A DNA stretch of 64,000 nt from Sphaerotilus hippei (lineage in GTDB: Bacteria > Pseudomonadota > Gammaproteobacteria > Burkholderiales > Burkholderiaceae_C), in the NCBI RefSeq assembly GCF_003201595.1, contig NZ_QJJS01000018.1, positions 34,940-98,939 on the forward strand, in the 5' to 3' direction. Below are positions 1 through 8,273 of the stretch, one piece after another (positions within the stretch are counted from its first letter, which is position 1; each line of letters begins with the position of its first letter). The position numbers were made by a program, and so were the translations under genes. The notes below the pieces were generated by a model that saw only the letters and a program-made list of their open reading frames with translations, was not told the origin of the DNA and did not search any database.

Positions 1-1613
1 TCGCGGGTCTCGCCCGACGGCATCGAGCGGCCCTCGGCATCGATGGCCAGCAGCCGCAGCAGGTACTGCCCGGCCGGTGGCCGGGGCAGCTCGAGCTGGC
101 TGCCGCTCACCGGCTGGTCGATGATCGGCTGGGCGAACTCCGCATCACGGGCCATCTGCAGGCGCAGCGCGCCGATGCCGCCCGGATCGGTCCAGCGCAG
201 CCGCAGCCGCTCGCCGAGTTCGGGCTCGGCCAGGCTGGGGATGCGATCGGGCACATGCATCGTGCGGGCTTCGCCGTACGGACCGATCCGGTCGCCATCG
301 AGCTGGGCGACCCGCCAGTGGTAGAGGCCAGGCTCGAGCGGGCCGGTCGACCAGGTCGTCAGCCCGGTCCGGGCCTGGGCGACCAGGGTCTGGAACTGCG
401 CATCACGGGCCAGCTGCACGTGGAAGGTGGCCGGCTGGTCGGCCCCCGGCGTGGCGTGGGCCTGCCATTCCAGCCGGGTGGCGCCCGACACCACCCAGGC
501 GTCCACGGGCGGCCAGCGTGGGGTCGGTGGAGACGAGGGCAGCAGCAGCTCGATCGGGCGCGCGCTCTCGCGGCCCTCCAGCCCGAGCGGGTCGATGCCC
601 CGGACCTGGACGATGTAAGGCCCCGGCGGCAGCGGTGCGCCCGCGGGGGGCATGACGGTGGCCTCGGGGCCGGTCCGCTCCATCACCAGTTCCGGCGCGG
701 TGCCGTCCTCGGCGCCGGCGGGCGGGCGCAGCAGCCGGGTGCGGTAGCGCACCGCGCCGTCGACCGGGGCGTGGTGCACCGTCAGCGGCAGCCGTGCCAC
801 CGTCACCGGCAGGGCCGACAGGTCCGGCGCGCCCAGCAGCGTGGTGGCCGGCGGCAGGCCGGTGCCGGGGCGCGCCAGCACCCCCTGCGCCGGGCCCAGC
901 TCGACCTCGCCCGCCGGCGACTGCAGGCGCGCCGTGCCCTCGAGCACCTCGGTGCGCGTGCCCTCGTCGTCCACCGTGATGCGGAAGCGGCTGCCGTGCA
1001 GGATGGCGCCGGTCGCGGTCGTGGTGACGAGCAGCCGCCCGCCCGTCGGAATCGGTGGCCGGTGTCCGCTTTCCAGCGCCCCGCGCATCAGCTCGATGGC
1101 GACCAGCGGCGTGTCCAGGCCGATCACGTCGGCGCCGAGCAGGCGCAGCTCGGACTGCGGGCGCACCTGGATCGTGCTGCCGTCGGGCAGCTGCAGCAGC
1201 ACGCTGCCCCGCTCGCCGGTGCGCAGGGACTGGCCGGCGCGCAGGGTCAGCGTGGTCCGGGCCTGTTCGGCCAGCCGGGTCCAGGGGCCCTGCAGATCGG
1301 AGTCGACCGGCCCCGTCACCGCACCGAGCGTGAGCATCGAGGCCCGCGGCTTCAGCCACGACCAGGGCAGCTGCAAGGTGCTGCCGGGCGTCAGCGGCTG
1401 CTCGTCGGCGAGCTGGTTGTGGCGCAGCAGGGCGCTGCGGTAGCTCGGGTCGAGCAGCAGCGCACCGGCCACGCTGGCGGCGCTGTCGCCTGGACGCACC
1501 GTGTAGCGCAGCTCGTCGGCCCGGACCGGGCTGGCCAGGGTGGCGACGAGGGTGACGAAGGCGACCAGCGTGATGCGCAGCGGGGGGGGAGCGAAGGTGA
1601 TGCGGACGTTCAT
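1..1613 (-). CDS. LysM and FecR domain envelope protein, 3' end cut off by the window
   Basis: The minus-strand frame is open from an ATG at 1613 to the window edge, giving at least 537 residues without a stop. The start MNVRITFAPP is followed by a hydrophobic stretch ending in ASPVRADE, a plausible Sec signal peptide. Residues about 35-85 (YTVRPGDSAASVAGALL to GSTLQLPW) look like a LysM peptidoglycan-binding module. Residues about 110-245, with RTGERGSVLLQLPDGSTIQV and a later VLEGTARLQSPAGEVELG, match the FecR beta fold. After that come fibronectin-like repeats (ATRLEWQA, YHWRVAQLDGDRIGPYGEA). LysM-FecR proteins of this type are common in Burkholderiales and presumably sit in the periplasm or at the wall; no function is known to me. 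The gene may be longer than shown and could carry another C-terminal domain. Confidence 0.8.
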   Translation of the reverse strand, partial: MNVRITFAPPPLRITLVAFVTLVATLASPVRADELRYTVRPGDSAASVAGALLLDPSYRSALLRHNQLADEQPLTPGSTLQLPWSWLKPRASMLTLGAVTGPVDSDLQGPWTRLAEQARTTLTLRAGQSLRTGERGSVLLQLPDGSTIQVRPQSELRLLGADVIGLDTPLVAIELMRGALESGHRPPIPTGGRLLVTTTATGAILHGSRFRITVDDEGTRTEVLEGTARLQSPAGEVELGPAQGVLARPGTGLPPATTLLGAPDLSALPVTVARLPLTVHHAPVDGAVRYRTRLLRPPAGAEDGTAPELVMERTGPEATVMPPAGAPLPPGPYIVQVRGIDPLGLEGRESARPIELLLPSSPPTPRWPPVDAWVVSGATRLEWQAHATPGADQPATFHVQLARDAQFQTLVAQARTGLTTWSTGPLEPGLYHWRVAQLDGDRIGPYGEARTMHVPDRIPSLAEPELGERLRLRWTDPGGIGALRLQMARDAEFAQPIIDQPVSGSQLELPRPPAGQYLLRLLAIDAEGRSMPSGETR

Positions 1614-1944
1614 GTCTCGGTCAAGCCACGAAGGCTGAGGTGCAGGCAAGGGCCACAGAGACGACCTTCCGATGCTTCGCCCCCCGCGAGCTCCGGTCAG
1701 GTACTGTCTGGTTCTGTTGCTGGAACGACAAAAGCATACCTGCCCGAAATCCACACTCACGTCCTGAAATGATCAATCCGGCAGCAAAGATGAAACAAGC
1801 GGTGTACTCGAACGCTAATTTGAGACATATCAAACGCCGGACTGGATTAATGCGTTGGCCCCTGCGGGGTCGGGCCCTCGACTGTGGTGCCGCGTCCTGA
1901 CCACACCGGGCGGCGGGTGCCCTGGTACCGGACAGGCTGGCGCT
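1614..1944. other. intergenic region upstream of the LysM-FecR gene
   Basis: These 331 bases hold no convincing gene. The part between about 1690 and 1850 is clearly richer in A+T than its surroundings, as expected for a promoter region of the minus-strand gene starting at 1613. It contains an FNR-like dyad (listed separately) and, at 1859-1869, a small CCCC-TGC-GGGG hairpin that may belong to the end of the scpA transcript. A 70-codon open frame on the minus strand (1621-1833) has no ribosome binding site or recognisable product. Confidence 0.5.
1820..1833 (-). promoter_or_regulatory. candidate FNR/ANR-type box
   Basis: Read on the minus strand the site is TTGAT-ATGT-CTCAA, nine of ten matches to the FNR/CRP-family consensus TTGAT-N4-ATCAA. 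It lies in an A+T-rich patch about 200 bases upstream of the LysM-FecR start codon, the only gene it could activate. No clear -10 hexamer sits at the class II distance, so this is a motif match only. Confidence 0.3.
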
Positions 1945-2769
1945 TCAGCAGGGCTGGTAGGCCAGGCGCACGTAGATCGGCGCGAAGGCTTCGGCCTGGG
2001 TCAGCTCGAGCAGGCGCTCGCGCGAGAGTTCCAGCATGGCGATGAAGGTCACCACCAGCACCTGGGCGCCGCGGGTCGGGTCGAACAGCTCGCCGAACTC
2101 GAGGAAACGCTCGTTCTGCAGGCGGCGCAGCAGCTGCGTCATGTGCTCGCGCACCGACAGCTGTTCCCGGCTGATGCGGTGGTGCTGGGTCAGCCGGGTG
2201 CGCTTGAGGATGTCGGCCCAGGCCGAGCGCAGGTCGTCGGGCGAGACGTCCGGGAACAGCACGGCCACCGACTGCTCGACGTGCACCTGGGCGCTCAGGA
2301 AGTCGCGGCCCGCCAGCGGCAGCCGGTCCAGCCCCGCGGCGGCCTGTTTCATGCGCTCGTATTCCAGCAGGCGTCGCACCAGCTCGGCGCGCGGATCCTC
2401 GGGCTCGTCACCGTCGGGGTGGCGGCGCGGGGGCAGCAGCATGCGCGACTTGATCTCGATGAGCATCGCCGCCATCAGCAGGTACTCGGCCGCCAGCTCG
2501 AGGTTGTGCTTGCGGATCTGCTCGATGTAGGCGAGGTACTGGCGCGTGACATCCGCCATCGGGATGTCGAGGATGTTGAAGTTCTGCTTGCGGATCAGGT
2601 AGAGCAGCAGATCCAGCGGGCCCTGGAAGGTCTCGAGGAAGATCTCCAGCGCATCGGGCGGGATGTAGAGGTCCTGGGGCAGCGCGAACATCGGCTCGCC
2701 ATAGAGCCGCGCGACCGCCACCGGATCGAGCTCGTCCGGCGGGGCCTCGTGATCGGGCGCGACCGACAC
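1945..2769 (-). CDS. scpA: segregation and condensation protein ScpA
   Basis: ScpA is the kleisin subunit of the Smc-ScpAB condensin that compacts and separates the chromosome. The product shows the family hallmark near residues 45-75 (FQGPLDLLLYLIRKQNF, then NILDIPMADVTRQYL) followed by LAAEYLLMAAMLIEIKSRMLLP and the C-terminal winged-helix part with FLALLEL-like residues (FIAMLELSRERLLELTQ). The frame stays open further upstream, but that would run through the DUF3460 gene. The GTG at 2769 lies 26 bases after that gene's stop and keeps the segment DPVAVARLYGEP, which I recall as conserved in relatives, so I prefer it (274 residues). A later ATG at 2691 is possible. It is probably co-transcribed with the DUF3460 gene. 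Confidence 0.9.
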   Translation of the reverse strand: MSVAPDHEAPPDELDPVAVARLYGEPMFALPQDLYIPPDALEIFLETFQGPLDLLLYLIRKQNFNILDIPMADVTRQYLAYIEQIRKHNLELAAEYLLMAAMLIEIKSRMLLPPRRHPDGDEPEDPRAELVRRLLEYERMKQAAAGLDRLPLAGRDFLSAQVHVEQSVAVLFPDVSPDDLRSAWADILKRTRLTQHHRISREQLSVREHMTQLLRRLQNERFLEFGELFDPTRGAQVLVVTFIAMLELSRERLLELTQAEAFAPIYVRLAYQPC

Positions 2770-2795
2770 CGGGACGAGCGCCTGGGGCCCGGGGC

Positions 2796-2996
2796 TCAGC
2801 CCTTGGTCTGGTAGACGTAGGGTTGCTGGGCGACCTTGGCGGCCTCGAATTCCTTCTGGGTCGAGCGGTCGACCGGGCGGTCCCACAGCAGGCTGCGGCC
2901 TTCGCGCTGGCGGGCCTCGAGTTGCGGGTCCTTCTTCTTCAGGGATTCGATGAACTGGGTGGCATCGGACTGGTACGGTTTCCAGAACAGCGGCAT
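2796..2996 (-). CDS. DUF3460 family small protein
   Basis: This 66-residue protein begins MPLFWKPYQSDATQFIESLK and contains EGRSLLWDRPVDRSTQKEFEAAKVAQQPYVYQ, the typical full length and pattern of the DUF3460 family found in betaproteobacteria. The start at 2996 is supported by an AGAGAAG ribosome binding site just upstream; the frame extends further but without family sequence. It lies 26 bases before scpA on the same strand, an arrangement I recall as common in Burkholderiales. No function is established. The protein is soluble and rich in charged residues. Confidence 0.85.
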   Translation of the reverse strand: MPLFWKPYQSDATQFIESLKKKDPQLEARQREGRSLLWDRPVDRSTQKEFEAAKVAQQPYVYQTKG

Positions 2997-3148
2997 GGCG
3001 GGTCTTCTCTCGGACGGGTGCAGGGATCGACGGTGCGTCGACGAGCGCGCCGCGGCACGGCCGGGCAACCGCGGATTCTAGTGCGCCTTGTCATCAAATC
3101 CGGCGGGCGCGCCGCGAGAATCGGTGCTGTCATCCTTCCGTCACAGCC

Positions 3149-4702
3149 ATGCAAGAAGTCGAGCTGAAGTTCCAGGTGCCTGCCGGCCACCGGTCGGCCC
3201 TGCGCCGCGCCGTCACCACCCGCCGTGCGCAGGTGACCGAGCTGCAGGCGCGTTATTTCGACACGCCGCAGCGTCACTTGGCCCGCGCGGGCTTCGCCGT
3301 GCGCCTGCGGCGCGAGAACGCCCAGTGGGTGCAGACGCTCAAGGGCGGCGGCGACGGGCTGATGAAACGGCTCGAGCACAACGCGCCAGTGGCGACGCCG
3401 CCCGAGGGCGAGCCGGGGCTGGACCTGTCGCGCCACGTCGGCACGCCCGCCGGCGACGCGCTCGAGGCGCTGCTCAAGCAGCAGGGCATCGGGGCGGCCG
3501 ACCTGCAGCGCCAGTACGGCACCGACGTGCGGCGCACCCACCGCCTGCTGCGCCACGAGGGCGCGGTGGTCGAGCTGGCCTTCGACGAGGGCCACATCCT
3601 GTCGGGTGACCAGGCGGTCGAGCTGTTCGAGCTCGAGTTCGAGCTGGTCAGCGGGCCGGTGCCGGCGCTGCTGTCGCTGGCGCGGCGCTGGGTCGATCGC
3701 CACGGCCTGTGGCTGGACAGCCGCACCAAGGCCGAACGGGGTGACCGCCTCGTGCGGGGCCTGACCCACGGCCCGGCCGTCCGGGCCCGGACGGTGCAGC
3801 TGTCGCGCGAGACGCCGGCGGCCGAGGCGGTGCGCCGCATGATGCTGACGGTGATGCGCCAGGTGCTGCCCAATGCGTCCGACCTGGCCGACGGCCTGGG
3901 TACGCCGGAGCACCTGCACCAGCTGCGTGTCGGTCTGCGGCGCCTGCGCACGGTGCTGAAGGTGCACGGGCCGTGGCTGGCGGTGGACGACCCGGCCCGG
4001 CTGGCCGGCCTCGAGGCCGGCCTGGCCACGCTGTTCACCACGCTGGGCACGGCGCGTGACCAGGATGCGCTGGCCGAGTCGGTGCTGCCGGCGCTGGTGG
4101 CGGCCGGCTCGCCGGTGGGCCGCCTGCCGACGCCACCGGTCATGGCCGAGCCGGCCGGGCTGCTGCGCGGCGTCGCCACGCAGCGGCTCTGGCTGGAGGT
4201 GCTGGCGCTGGCGAGCGCGCCCGTGGCCGAGCGGCCGGTCGACGTGCCCGCCGGTGCGGCGGCCGAGGTGTCCGCTGCAGCGCCAGCCGTGCCCGCGCTG
4301 GAGCCGGCGGCCCGGGCCGGTCTGAAGGCGCAGCACCGGCGGGTGCTGCGCGATGCCGGGCGTTTCCTGGCGCTGGACGAGGCCGGGCGCCACGGCCTGC
4401 GCAAGCGCCTCAAGCGCCTGCGCTACAGCGCCGAGCTGGTCGCGGCGCTGTACGCGCCCAAGGCGGTCCGCGCCTACCTCGACGGCCTGCGGGCGGCCCA
4501 GGAGGTGCTGGGCCGCTGCAACGACCTGAGCGTGGCGCGCGAGCGTTTCCTGTCGGTGGTGGCGCAGCAGCCCGAGGCCTGGTTCGCGGTCGGCTGGCTG
4601 AGCGCCGAGCGGGACCGCGTGGTGGCCGAGGCGGCGCCGATCCTGGCCGAGCTGGTCGAGGTGAAACGCTTCTGGCGCGCCAGCGCCCGCCGCCGGCACT
4701 GA
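3149..4702 (+). CDS. CYTH-CHAD domain protein (inorganic triphosphatase type)
   Basis: The 517-residue product starts MQEVELKFQVP, giving the ExExK signature (E3, E5, K7) of CYTH tunnel phosphatases that hydrolyse triphosphates with divalent metal. Further CYTH strands follow (RYFDTPQRHLARAGFAVRLRR, ELEFELVSG) to about residue 200. From about 220 to the end is a CHAD domain, a helical bundle lined with basic residues (LHQLRVGLRRLRTVLKVHG, GLRKRLKRLRYSAELVAALY). CHAD domains bind polyphosphate, so a role in triphosphate or polyphosphate metabolism is likely. A proline/alanine-rich insert near 370-395 separates two halves of CHAD. Active-site residues look intact. The gene is monocistronic and convergent with the SulP gene. 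Confidence 0.88.
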   Translation: MQEVELKFQVPAGHRSALRRAVTTRRAQVTELQARYFDTPQRHLARAGFAVRLRRENAQWVQTLKGGGDGLMKRLEHNAPVATPPEGEPGLDLSRHVGTPAGDALEALLKQQGIGAADLQRQYGTDVRRTHRLLRHEGAVVELAFDEGHILSGDQAVELFELEFELVSGPVPALLSLARRWVDRHGLWLDSRTKAERGDRLVRGLTHGPAVRARTVQLSRETPAAEAVRRMMLTVMRQVLPNASDLADGLGTPEHLHQLRVGLRRLRTVLKVHGPWLAVDDPARLAGLEAGLATLFTTLGTARDQDALAESVLPALVAAGSPVGRLPTPPVMAEPAGLLRGVATQRLWLEVLALASAPVAERPVDVPAGAAAEVSAAAPAVPALEPAARAGLKAQHRRVLRDAGRFLALDEAGRHGLRKRLKRLRYSAELVAALYAPKAVRAYLDGLRAAQEVLGRCNDLSVARERFLSVVAQQPEAWFAVGWLSAERDRVVAEAAPILAELVEVKRFWRASARRRH

Positions 4703-4704
4703 GC

Positions 4705-4744
4705 GCCCGGCCGTCAGGCCCGGGCTCGGGCCTGGCGGCCGGGC
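4705..4744. terminator. GC-rich hairpin between convergent genes
   Basis: Arms 4705-4722 and 4727-4744 are complementary over 18 positions with one G-T wobble, separated by the loop GGCT. It begins two bases after the CYTH-CHAD stop and lies between convergent genes, so it could end both transcripts. There is no T run on either side, so its strength as an intrinsic terminator is uncertain. Confidence 0.55.
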
Positions 4745-4770
4745 TTCGACGCGCTTGCCGCCCGCCTCGC

Positions 4771-6507
4771 TCAGGCGGGCACGGTGCCGGCCGTGGTCGC
4801 CTCGGGCCGCGCGCGGCGCAGCGCCTCCTCCAGCGTGTCCGTCGCCGGCGACTGGCCCAGCAGGTGGTCGAAGCCGGCGCGCTCCATCAGCGAGCGTGGC
4901 TGCTCGTTCAGGTCGGCCAGCAGCAGGCGCACGCCGCGGCGCTGCAGCTGGCGGTGCAGGCCCTTGAGCGCATCCAGGCCCGAGCTGTCGATCGCGATCA
5001 GCCGGCTGGCCTCGAGGATCAGCACCCGGCTGCCCTCGGGCATCTGCTCGGGCAGGGCCTCGATCTTGTCGACGGCGCCGAAGAACAGCGCGCCGTAGAT
5101 GCGGCGCACGATCACGCCGTCGTCGCGGTTCAGCGCGGCCGGCTCGACCCGGAACAGCTGGCCCATGCGCCAGATGAAGAACACGCAGGCGAGGATCAGC
5201 CCGACCTCCACCGCCACCGTCAGGTCGAAGATCACCGTCAGCAGGAAGGTGCCCACCAGCACGATGCGGTAGGTCAGGTTGAAGTGGCGCAGGTGGGCGA
5301 ACTCGCGCCACTCGCCCATGTTCCAGGCCACCACCAGCAGGATGCCGGCCAGCACCGCCAGCGGCACGTGCACCGCCAGCGGCGCGGCCACCAGGATGAC
5401 CAGCAGCAGCGACAGCGCGTGCACCATGCCCGCGACCGGCGAAGCGGCGCCGGCGCGCACGTTGGTGACGGTGCGTGCGATCGTGCCGGTGGCCGGGATG
5501 CCGCCGAACAGCGGCGCCACCAGGTTGGCCACGCCCTGGGCCATCAGCTCCTGGTTGGGGTCATGGGCGCGGTGCTCGATCATGTTGTCGGCCACCCGGG
5601 CGCACAGCAGCGACTCGATCGCCCCCAGCAGCGCGATCGTGAGCGTGGGGATCAGCAGCTGCTTGGCGGTGCTCCAGGTGAACTCGGGCAGCGCGAAGGC
5701 CGGCAGGCCCTGCGGGATGCCGCCGAAGCGCGAGCCGATGGTCTCGACCGGCAGACCCAGCAGGCTGGCCAGCAGCGTCAGGCTGACCAGCGCGACGATC
5801 GGCGCCGGAATGCGCTGCACCGCCCGCGCGGGCGGGCCCTCGCGCAGGGCCGCGGGCAGGAAGCGGGCGGACTTGAAGAGCGTGCTCCAGAAGCTCAGCC
5901 CGGCCACGCACAGCGTGCCCAGCAGCAGCGCCCACGGGTTGAAGCTGTCGGCGTGGCGGGCCAGCGTGCCGATCTGCGCGAAGAAGTCCGCCGGCAGCTT
6001 GTCGATGTCCAGGCCGAGCAGGTCACGCACCTGCGACAGCGCGATCAGCACCGCGATGCCGTTGGTGAAGCCGATCACGATGGACACCGGCAGGTAGCGC
6101 ACCAGCGCACCGAGCTTGAGCCAGCCCATGAGCATCAGCAGCACGCCGGCCATCATGGTCGAGATCAGCAGGTTGGCCAGCCCGTAGCGCTCGACGATGC
6201 CGTAGACGATGACGATGAACGCCCCGGCCGGCCCGCCGATCTGCACCTGCGAGCCGCCCAGCGCCGAGATCAGGAAGCCCGCGATGATGGCGGTGTAGAT
6301 GCCCTGCTCGGGCTTGACGCCGCTGGCGATCGCGAAGGCCATGGCCAGCGGCAGGGCCACGATGCCCACGGTCAGCCCGGCGCCGACGTCGGCGCCGAAG
6401 CGGGCCTTGTCGTAGCCGTCCAGCGTGTCGAGCAGGCGGGGGCGGAAACGGTGCAGCCGGTCGGTCAGGCTGACGGGGGACGATTCGGAAGACGGGGGGG
6501 ACGACAC
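4771..6507 (-). CDS. SulP family anion (sulfate) transporter with STAS domain
   Basis: The product (578 residues) has the SulP architecture: about a dozen membrane segments starting with DVGAGLTVGIVALPLAMAFA and SGVKPEQGIYTAIIAGF, then a C-terminal STAS domain (about 440-560) with RVLILEASRLIAIDSSGLDAL. SulP proteins import sulfate, bicarbonate or other anions across the inner membrane; the substrate cannot be read from sequence. The start is a GTG at 6507 with GGAG five bases upstream; the frame stays open further upstream but that part is low-complexity and codes for nothing recognisable. It is divergent from psd across a 272-base gap. No carbonic anhydrase gene is next to it, so a bicarbonate role has no contextual support. 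Confidence 0.9.
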   Translation of the reverse strand: MSSPPSSESSPVSLTDRLHRFRPRLLDTLDGYDKARFGADVGAGLTVGIVALPLAMAFAIASGVKPEQGIYTAIIAGFLISALGGSQVQIGGPAGAFIVIVYGIVERYGLANLLISTMMAGVLLMLMGWLKLGALVRYLPVSIVIGFTNGIAVLIALSQVRDLLGLDIDKLPADFFAQIGTLARHADSFNPWALLLGTLCVAGLSFWSTLFKSARFLPAALREGPPARAVQRIPAPIVALVSLTLLASLLGLPVETIGSRFGGIPQGLPAFALPEFTWSTAKQLLIPTLTIALLGAIESLLCARVADNMIEHRAHDPNQELMAQGVANLVAPLFGGIPATGTIARTVTNVRAGAASPVAGMVHALSLLLVILVAAPLAVHVPLAVLAGILLVVAWNMGEWREFAHLRHFNLTYRIVLVGTFLLTVIFDLTVAVEVGLILACVFFIWRMGQLFRVEPAALNRDDGVIVRRIYGALFFGAVDKIEALPEQMPEGSRVLILEASRLIAIDSSGLDALKGLHRQLQRRGVRLLLADLNEQPRSLMERAGFDHLLGQSPATDTLEEALRRARPEATTAGTVPA

Positions 6508-6748
6508 GGGGGCTCCAGCAGGGGGTCCGGCCCGTCGGTTGACGGGAGACGAGGTCAGGCGGCCAGGCAGGTGTCGATCGCGGGGGGCCCGCAGTGGTGC
6601 AGCCGCACATGCAGCCGGCGCCGCCGGCTGGGCGGCGGCGCGGCGCGGCGGGGAGGGCGGTTGCACGAACGCGGCATGTCGTCGATTGTGCGCTGCCGGC
6701 GCCGCCGCGGCGAGCCGCGGTTGTGCGGCCACGCGACAGTCGGCTCGA

Positions 6749-6754
6749 TACAAT
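6749..6754 (+). promoter_or_regulatory. possible -10 element of psd
   Basis: TACAAT at 6749-6754 matches the sigma-70 -10 consensus in five of six positions and lies 25 bases before the psd start codon. No good -35 hexamer is found at 16-18 bases (TTGTGC at 6721 is 22 bases away), so the call is weak. The rest of the 6508-6779 divergent gap is GC-rich with nothing else distinctive. Confidence 0.3.
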
Positions 6755-6779
6755 CCGCGTCCTTCACTGCTTGCCCTCG

Positions 6780-7637
6780 ATGCCCATGTCCGATCGCCTC
6801 GCGGTGCTGCCGCAGTACCTGATGCCCAAGAAGGCGCTGACGGCGTTTGCCGGATGGGTGGCATCACGCCGTGACGGTGCCCGCACGGCCGACCTGATCC
6901 GCTGGTTCATCCGCCGCTACGACGTGGACATGAACGAGGCGGCCGATCCGGACCCGGCGCACTACGCCAGCTTCAACGAGTTCTTCACCCGGGCGCTGCG
7001 CCCCGGCGCGCGCCCGCTGGCCCGGGCCGACCTGATCTGCCCGGTCGACGGGGCGATCAGCCAGTTCGGCCGCATCGAGCGGGACCGGATCTTCCAGGCC
7101 AAGGGCCACCACTACTCGACCACGGCGCTGGTGGGCGGGGACGCGGGCCTGGCCGGCCGCTTCGAGAACGGCCATTTCGCCACCCTCTACCTGAGCCCGC
7201 GCGACTACCACCGCATCCACATGCCCTGCGACGGGCGGCTGCTGCGCATGATCCACGTGCCGGGTGACCTGTTCTCGGTCAACCCGACCACCGCGCGCGG
7301 GGTGCCGGGCCTGTTCGCCCGCAACGAGCGGGTGGTGTGCCTTTTCGAGTCGGCCCGGCTGGGCCCGTTCGTGCTGGTGCTGGTGGGCGCGACCGTCGTC
7401 GGCAGCATGGCCACGGTGTGGCACGGCGTGGTCAACCCGCCGCGCGTGGGCCAGGTGCGCGAGTGGCACTACCACGACCAGTCCATCGTGCTGAAGCAGG
7501 GCGAGGAGATGGGACGCTTCCTGCTCGGCTCGACCGTGGTGGCGCTGTTCCCGGCCGGCCCGCTCGCCTTCACGCCGGACTGGGCGGCCACCCGCCCGGT
7601 CCGCCTGGGCGAGGCGATGGCCGGTCTCGGCGCCTGA
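6780..7637 (+). CDS. psd: phosphatidylserine decarboxylase proenzyme
   Basis: Psd makes phosphatidylethanolamine from phosphatidylserine at the inner membrane and matures by self-cleavage. The 285-residue product has the cleavage motif LGST, with the cut expected between G250 and S251, which becomes the pyruvoyl group; the released alpha chain would be 35 residues. Family motifs include FNEFFTRALRPGARPL, CPVDGAISQFG, YLSPRDYHRIHMPCDG and the region after NPPRVGQ. Length is normal for the bacterial enzyme. The start is ATG 6780; the ATG at 6786 is an equally plausible alternative. It is followed 51 bases later by the YigZ gene and the bestrophin gene, probably one transcript. Confidence 0.95.
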   Translation: MPMSDRLAVLPQYLMPKKALTAFAGWVASRRDGARTADLIRWFIRRYDVDMNEAADPDPAHYASFNEFFTRALRPGARPLARADLICPVDGAISQFGRIERDRIFQAKGHHYSTTALVGGDAGLAGRFENGHFATLYLSPRDYHRIHMPCDGRLLRMIHVPGDLFSVNPTTARGVPGLFARNERVVCLFESARLGPFVLVLVGATVVGSMATVWHGVVNPPRVGQVREWHYHDQSIVLKQGEEMGRFLLGSTVVALFPAGPLAFTPDWAATRPVRLGEAMAGLGA

Positions 7638-7688
7638 AACCACCGACTCCCGCCGCATCGCCCCACCTCATCCAGACCCGACCACCGG

Positions 7689-8273
7689 ATGGCCCAGACC
7701 CTTTGCGCGCCGGTGCACAGCGACCTGCTGATCCGCAAGAGCCGCTTCATCGGCTGCGTCGAGCCGATGGCCGACCGGGCCTCGGCCCAGCGGCGCGTCG
7801 CCGAGCTGCGGGCGCTGCACCCCGGGGCGGCCCATGTGTGCTGGGCCCTGCTGGCCGGGGGCCAGTCGGCCGCGGTCGATGACGGCGAGCCGGGCGGCAC
7901 GGCCGGCCGGCCGATGCTCGACGTGCTGCGCCACCAGGACCTCGAGGGCGTGGTGGCCACCGTCGTGCGCTACTTCGGCGGCGTCAAGCTGGGCGCGGGC
8001 GGGCTGGTGCGGGCCTACACCGACTGCGTGGCGCAGGCGCTGCTGACCGCGCGGAAGGTGCCGCTGCAGCGCATGAAGCGCCTGTGCTGCACGGTGCCGT
8101 ATGCGCTCGAGGGGCTGCTGCGGCGCGAGAGCGAGGCCGCCGGCGTGCAGCTGCTCGAGGTGCGCCACGGCAGCCTCGTCGAGCTGGACCTGAGCCTGCC
8201 CGAGCCCGAGGCCGCCGCCTTCGTGCAGCGCATCAACGACATCGGCCAGGGCCGGGTGGGCTGGCTCTCATGA
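7689..8273 (+). CDS. yigZ: YigZ/IMPACT family protein
   Basis: This 194-residue protein has the N-terminal IMPACT (UPF0029) fold with KSRFIGCVEPMADRASAQRRVAELRALHPGAAHVCWA, then DDGEPGGTAGRPMLDVL and VVRYFGGVKLGAGGLVRAY, which are the hallmark motifs. The C-terminal about 65 residues are the usual DUF1949 ferredoxin-like part. Relatives such as E. coli YigZ and human IMPACT bind nucleic acid or translation factors; the biochemical role is unsettled. Its stop codon overlaps the bestrophin start (ATGA at 8270-8273), suggesting translational coupling. Confidence 0.9.
   Translation: MAQTLCAPVHSDLLIRKSRFIGCVEPMADRASAQRRVAELRALHPGAAHVCWALLAGGQSAAVDDGEPGGTAGRPMLDVLRHQDLEGVVATVVRYFGGVKLGAGGLVRAYTDCVAQALLTARKVPLQRMKRLCCTVPYALEGLLRRESEAAGVQLLEVRHGSLVELDLSLPEPEAAAFVQRINDIGQGRVGWLS

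Noticed and set aside
255..1772. Plus-strand open frame opposite the LysM-FecR gene
   Set aside because: The minus strand codes for recognisable LysM and FecR domains over the same stretch; the plus-strand product is low complexity.
1621..1833. A 70-codon minus-strand frame in the upstream gap
   Set aside because: No ribosome site and no recognised product; it runs through the putative promoter of the LysM-FecR gene.
2939..5311. Minus-strand open frame spanning the CYTH-CHAD gene and part of the SulP gene
   Set aside because: It overlaps a complete CYTH-CHAD gene and the SulP 3' end and resembles no family.
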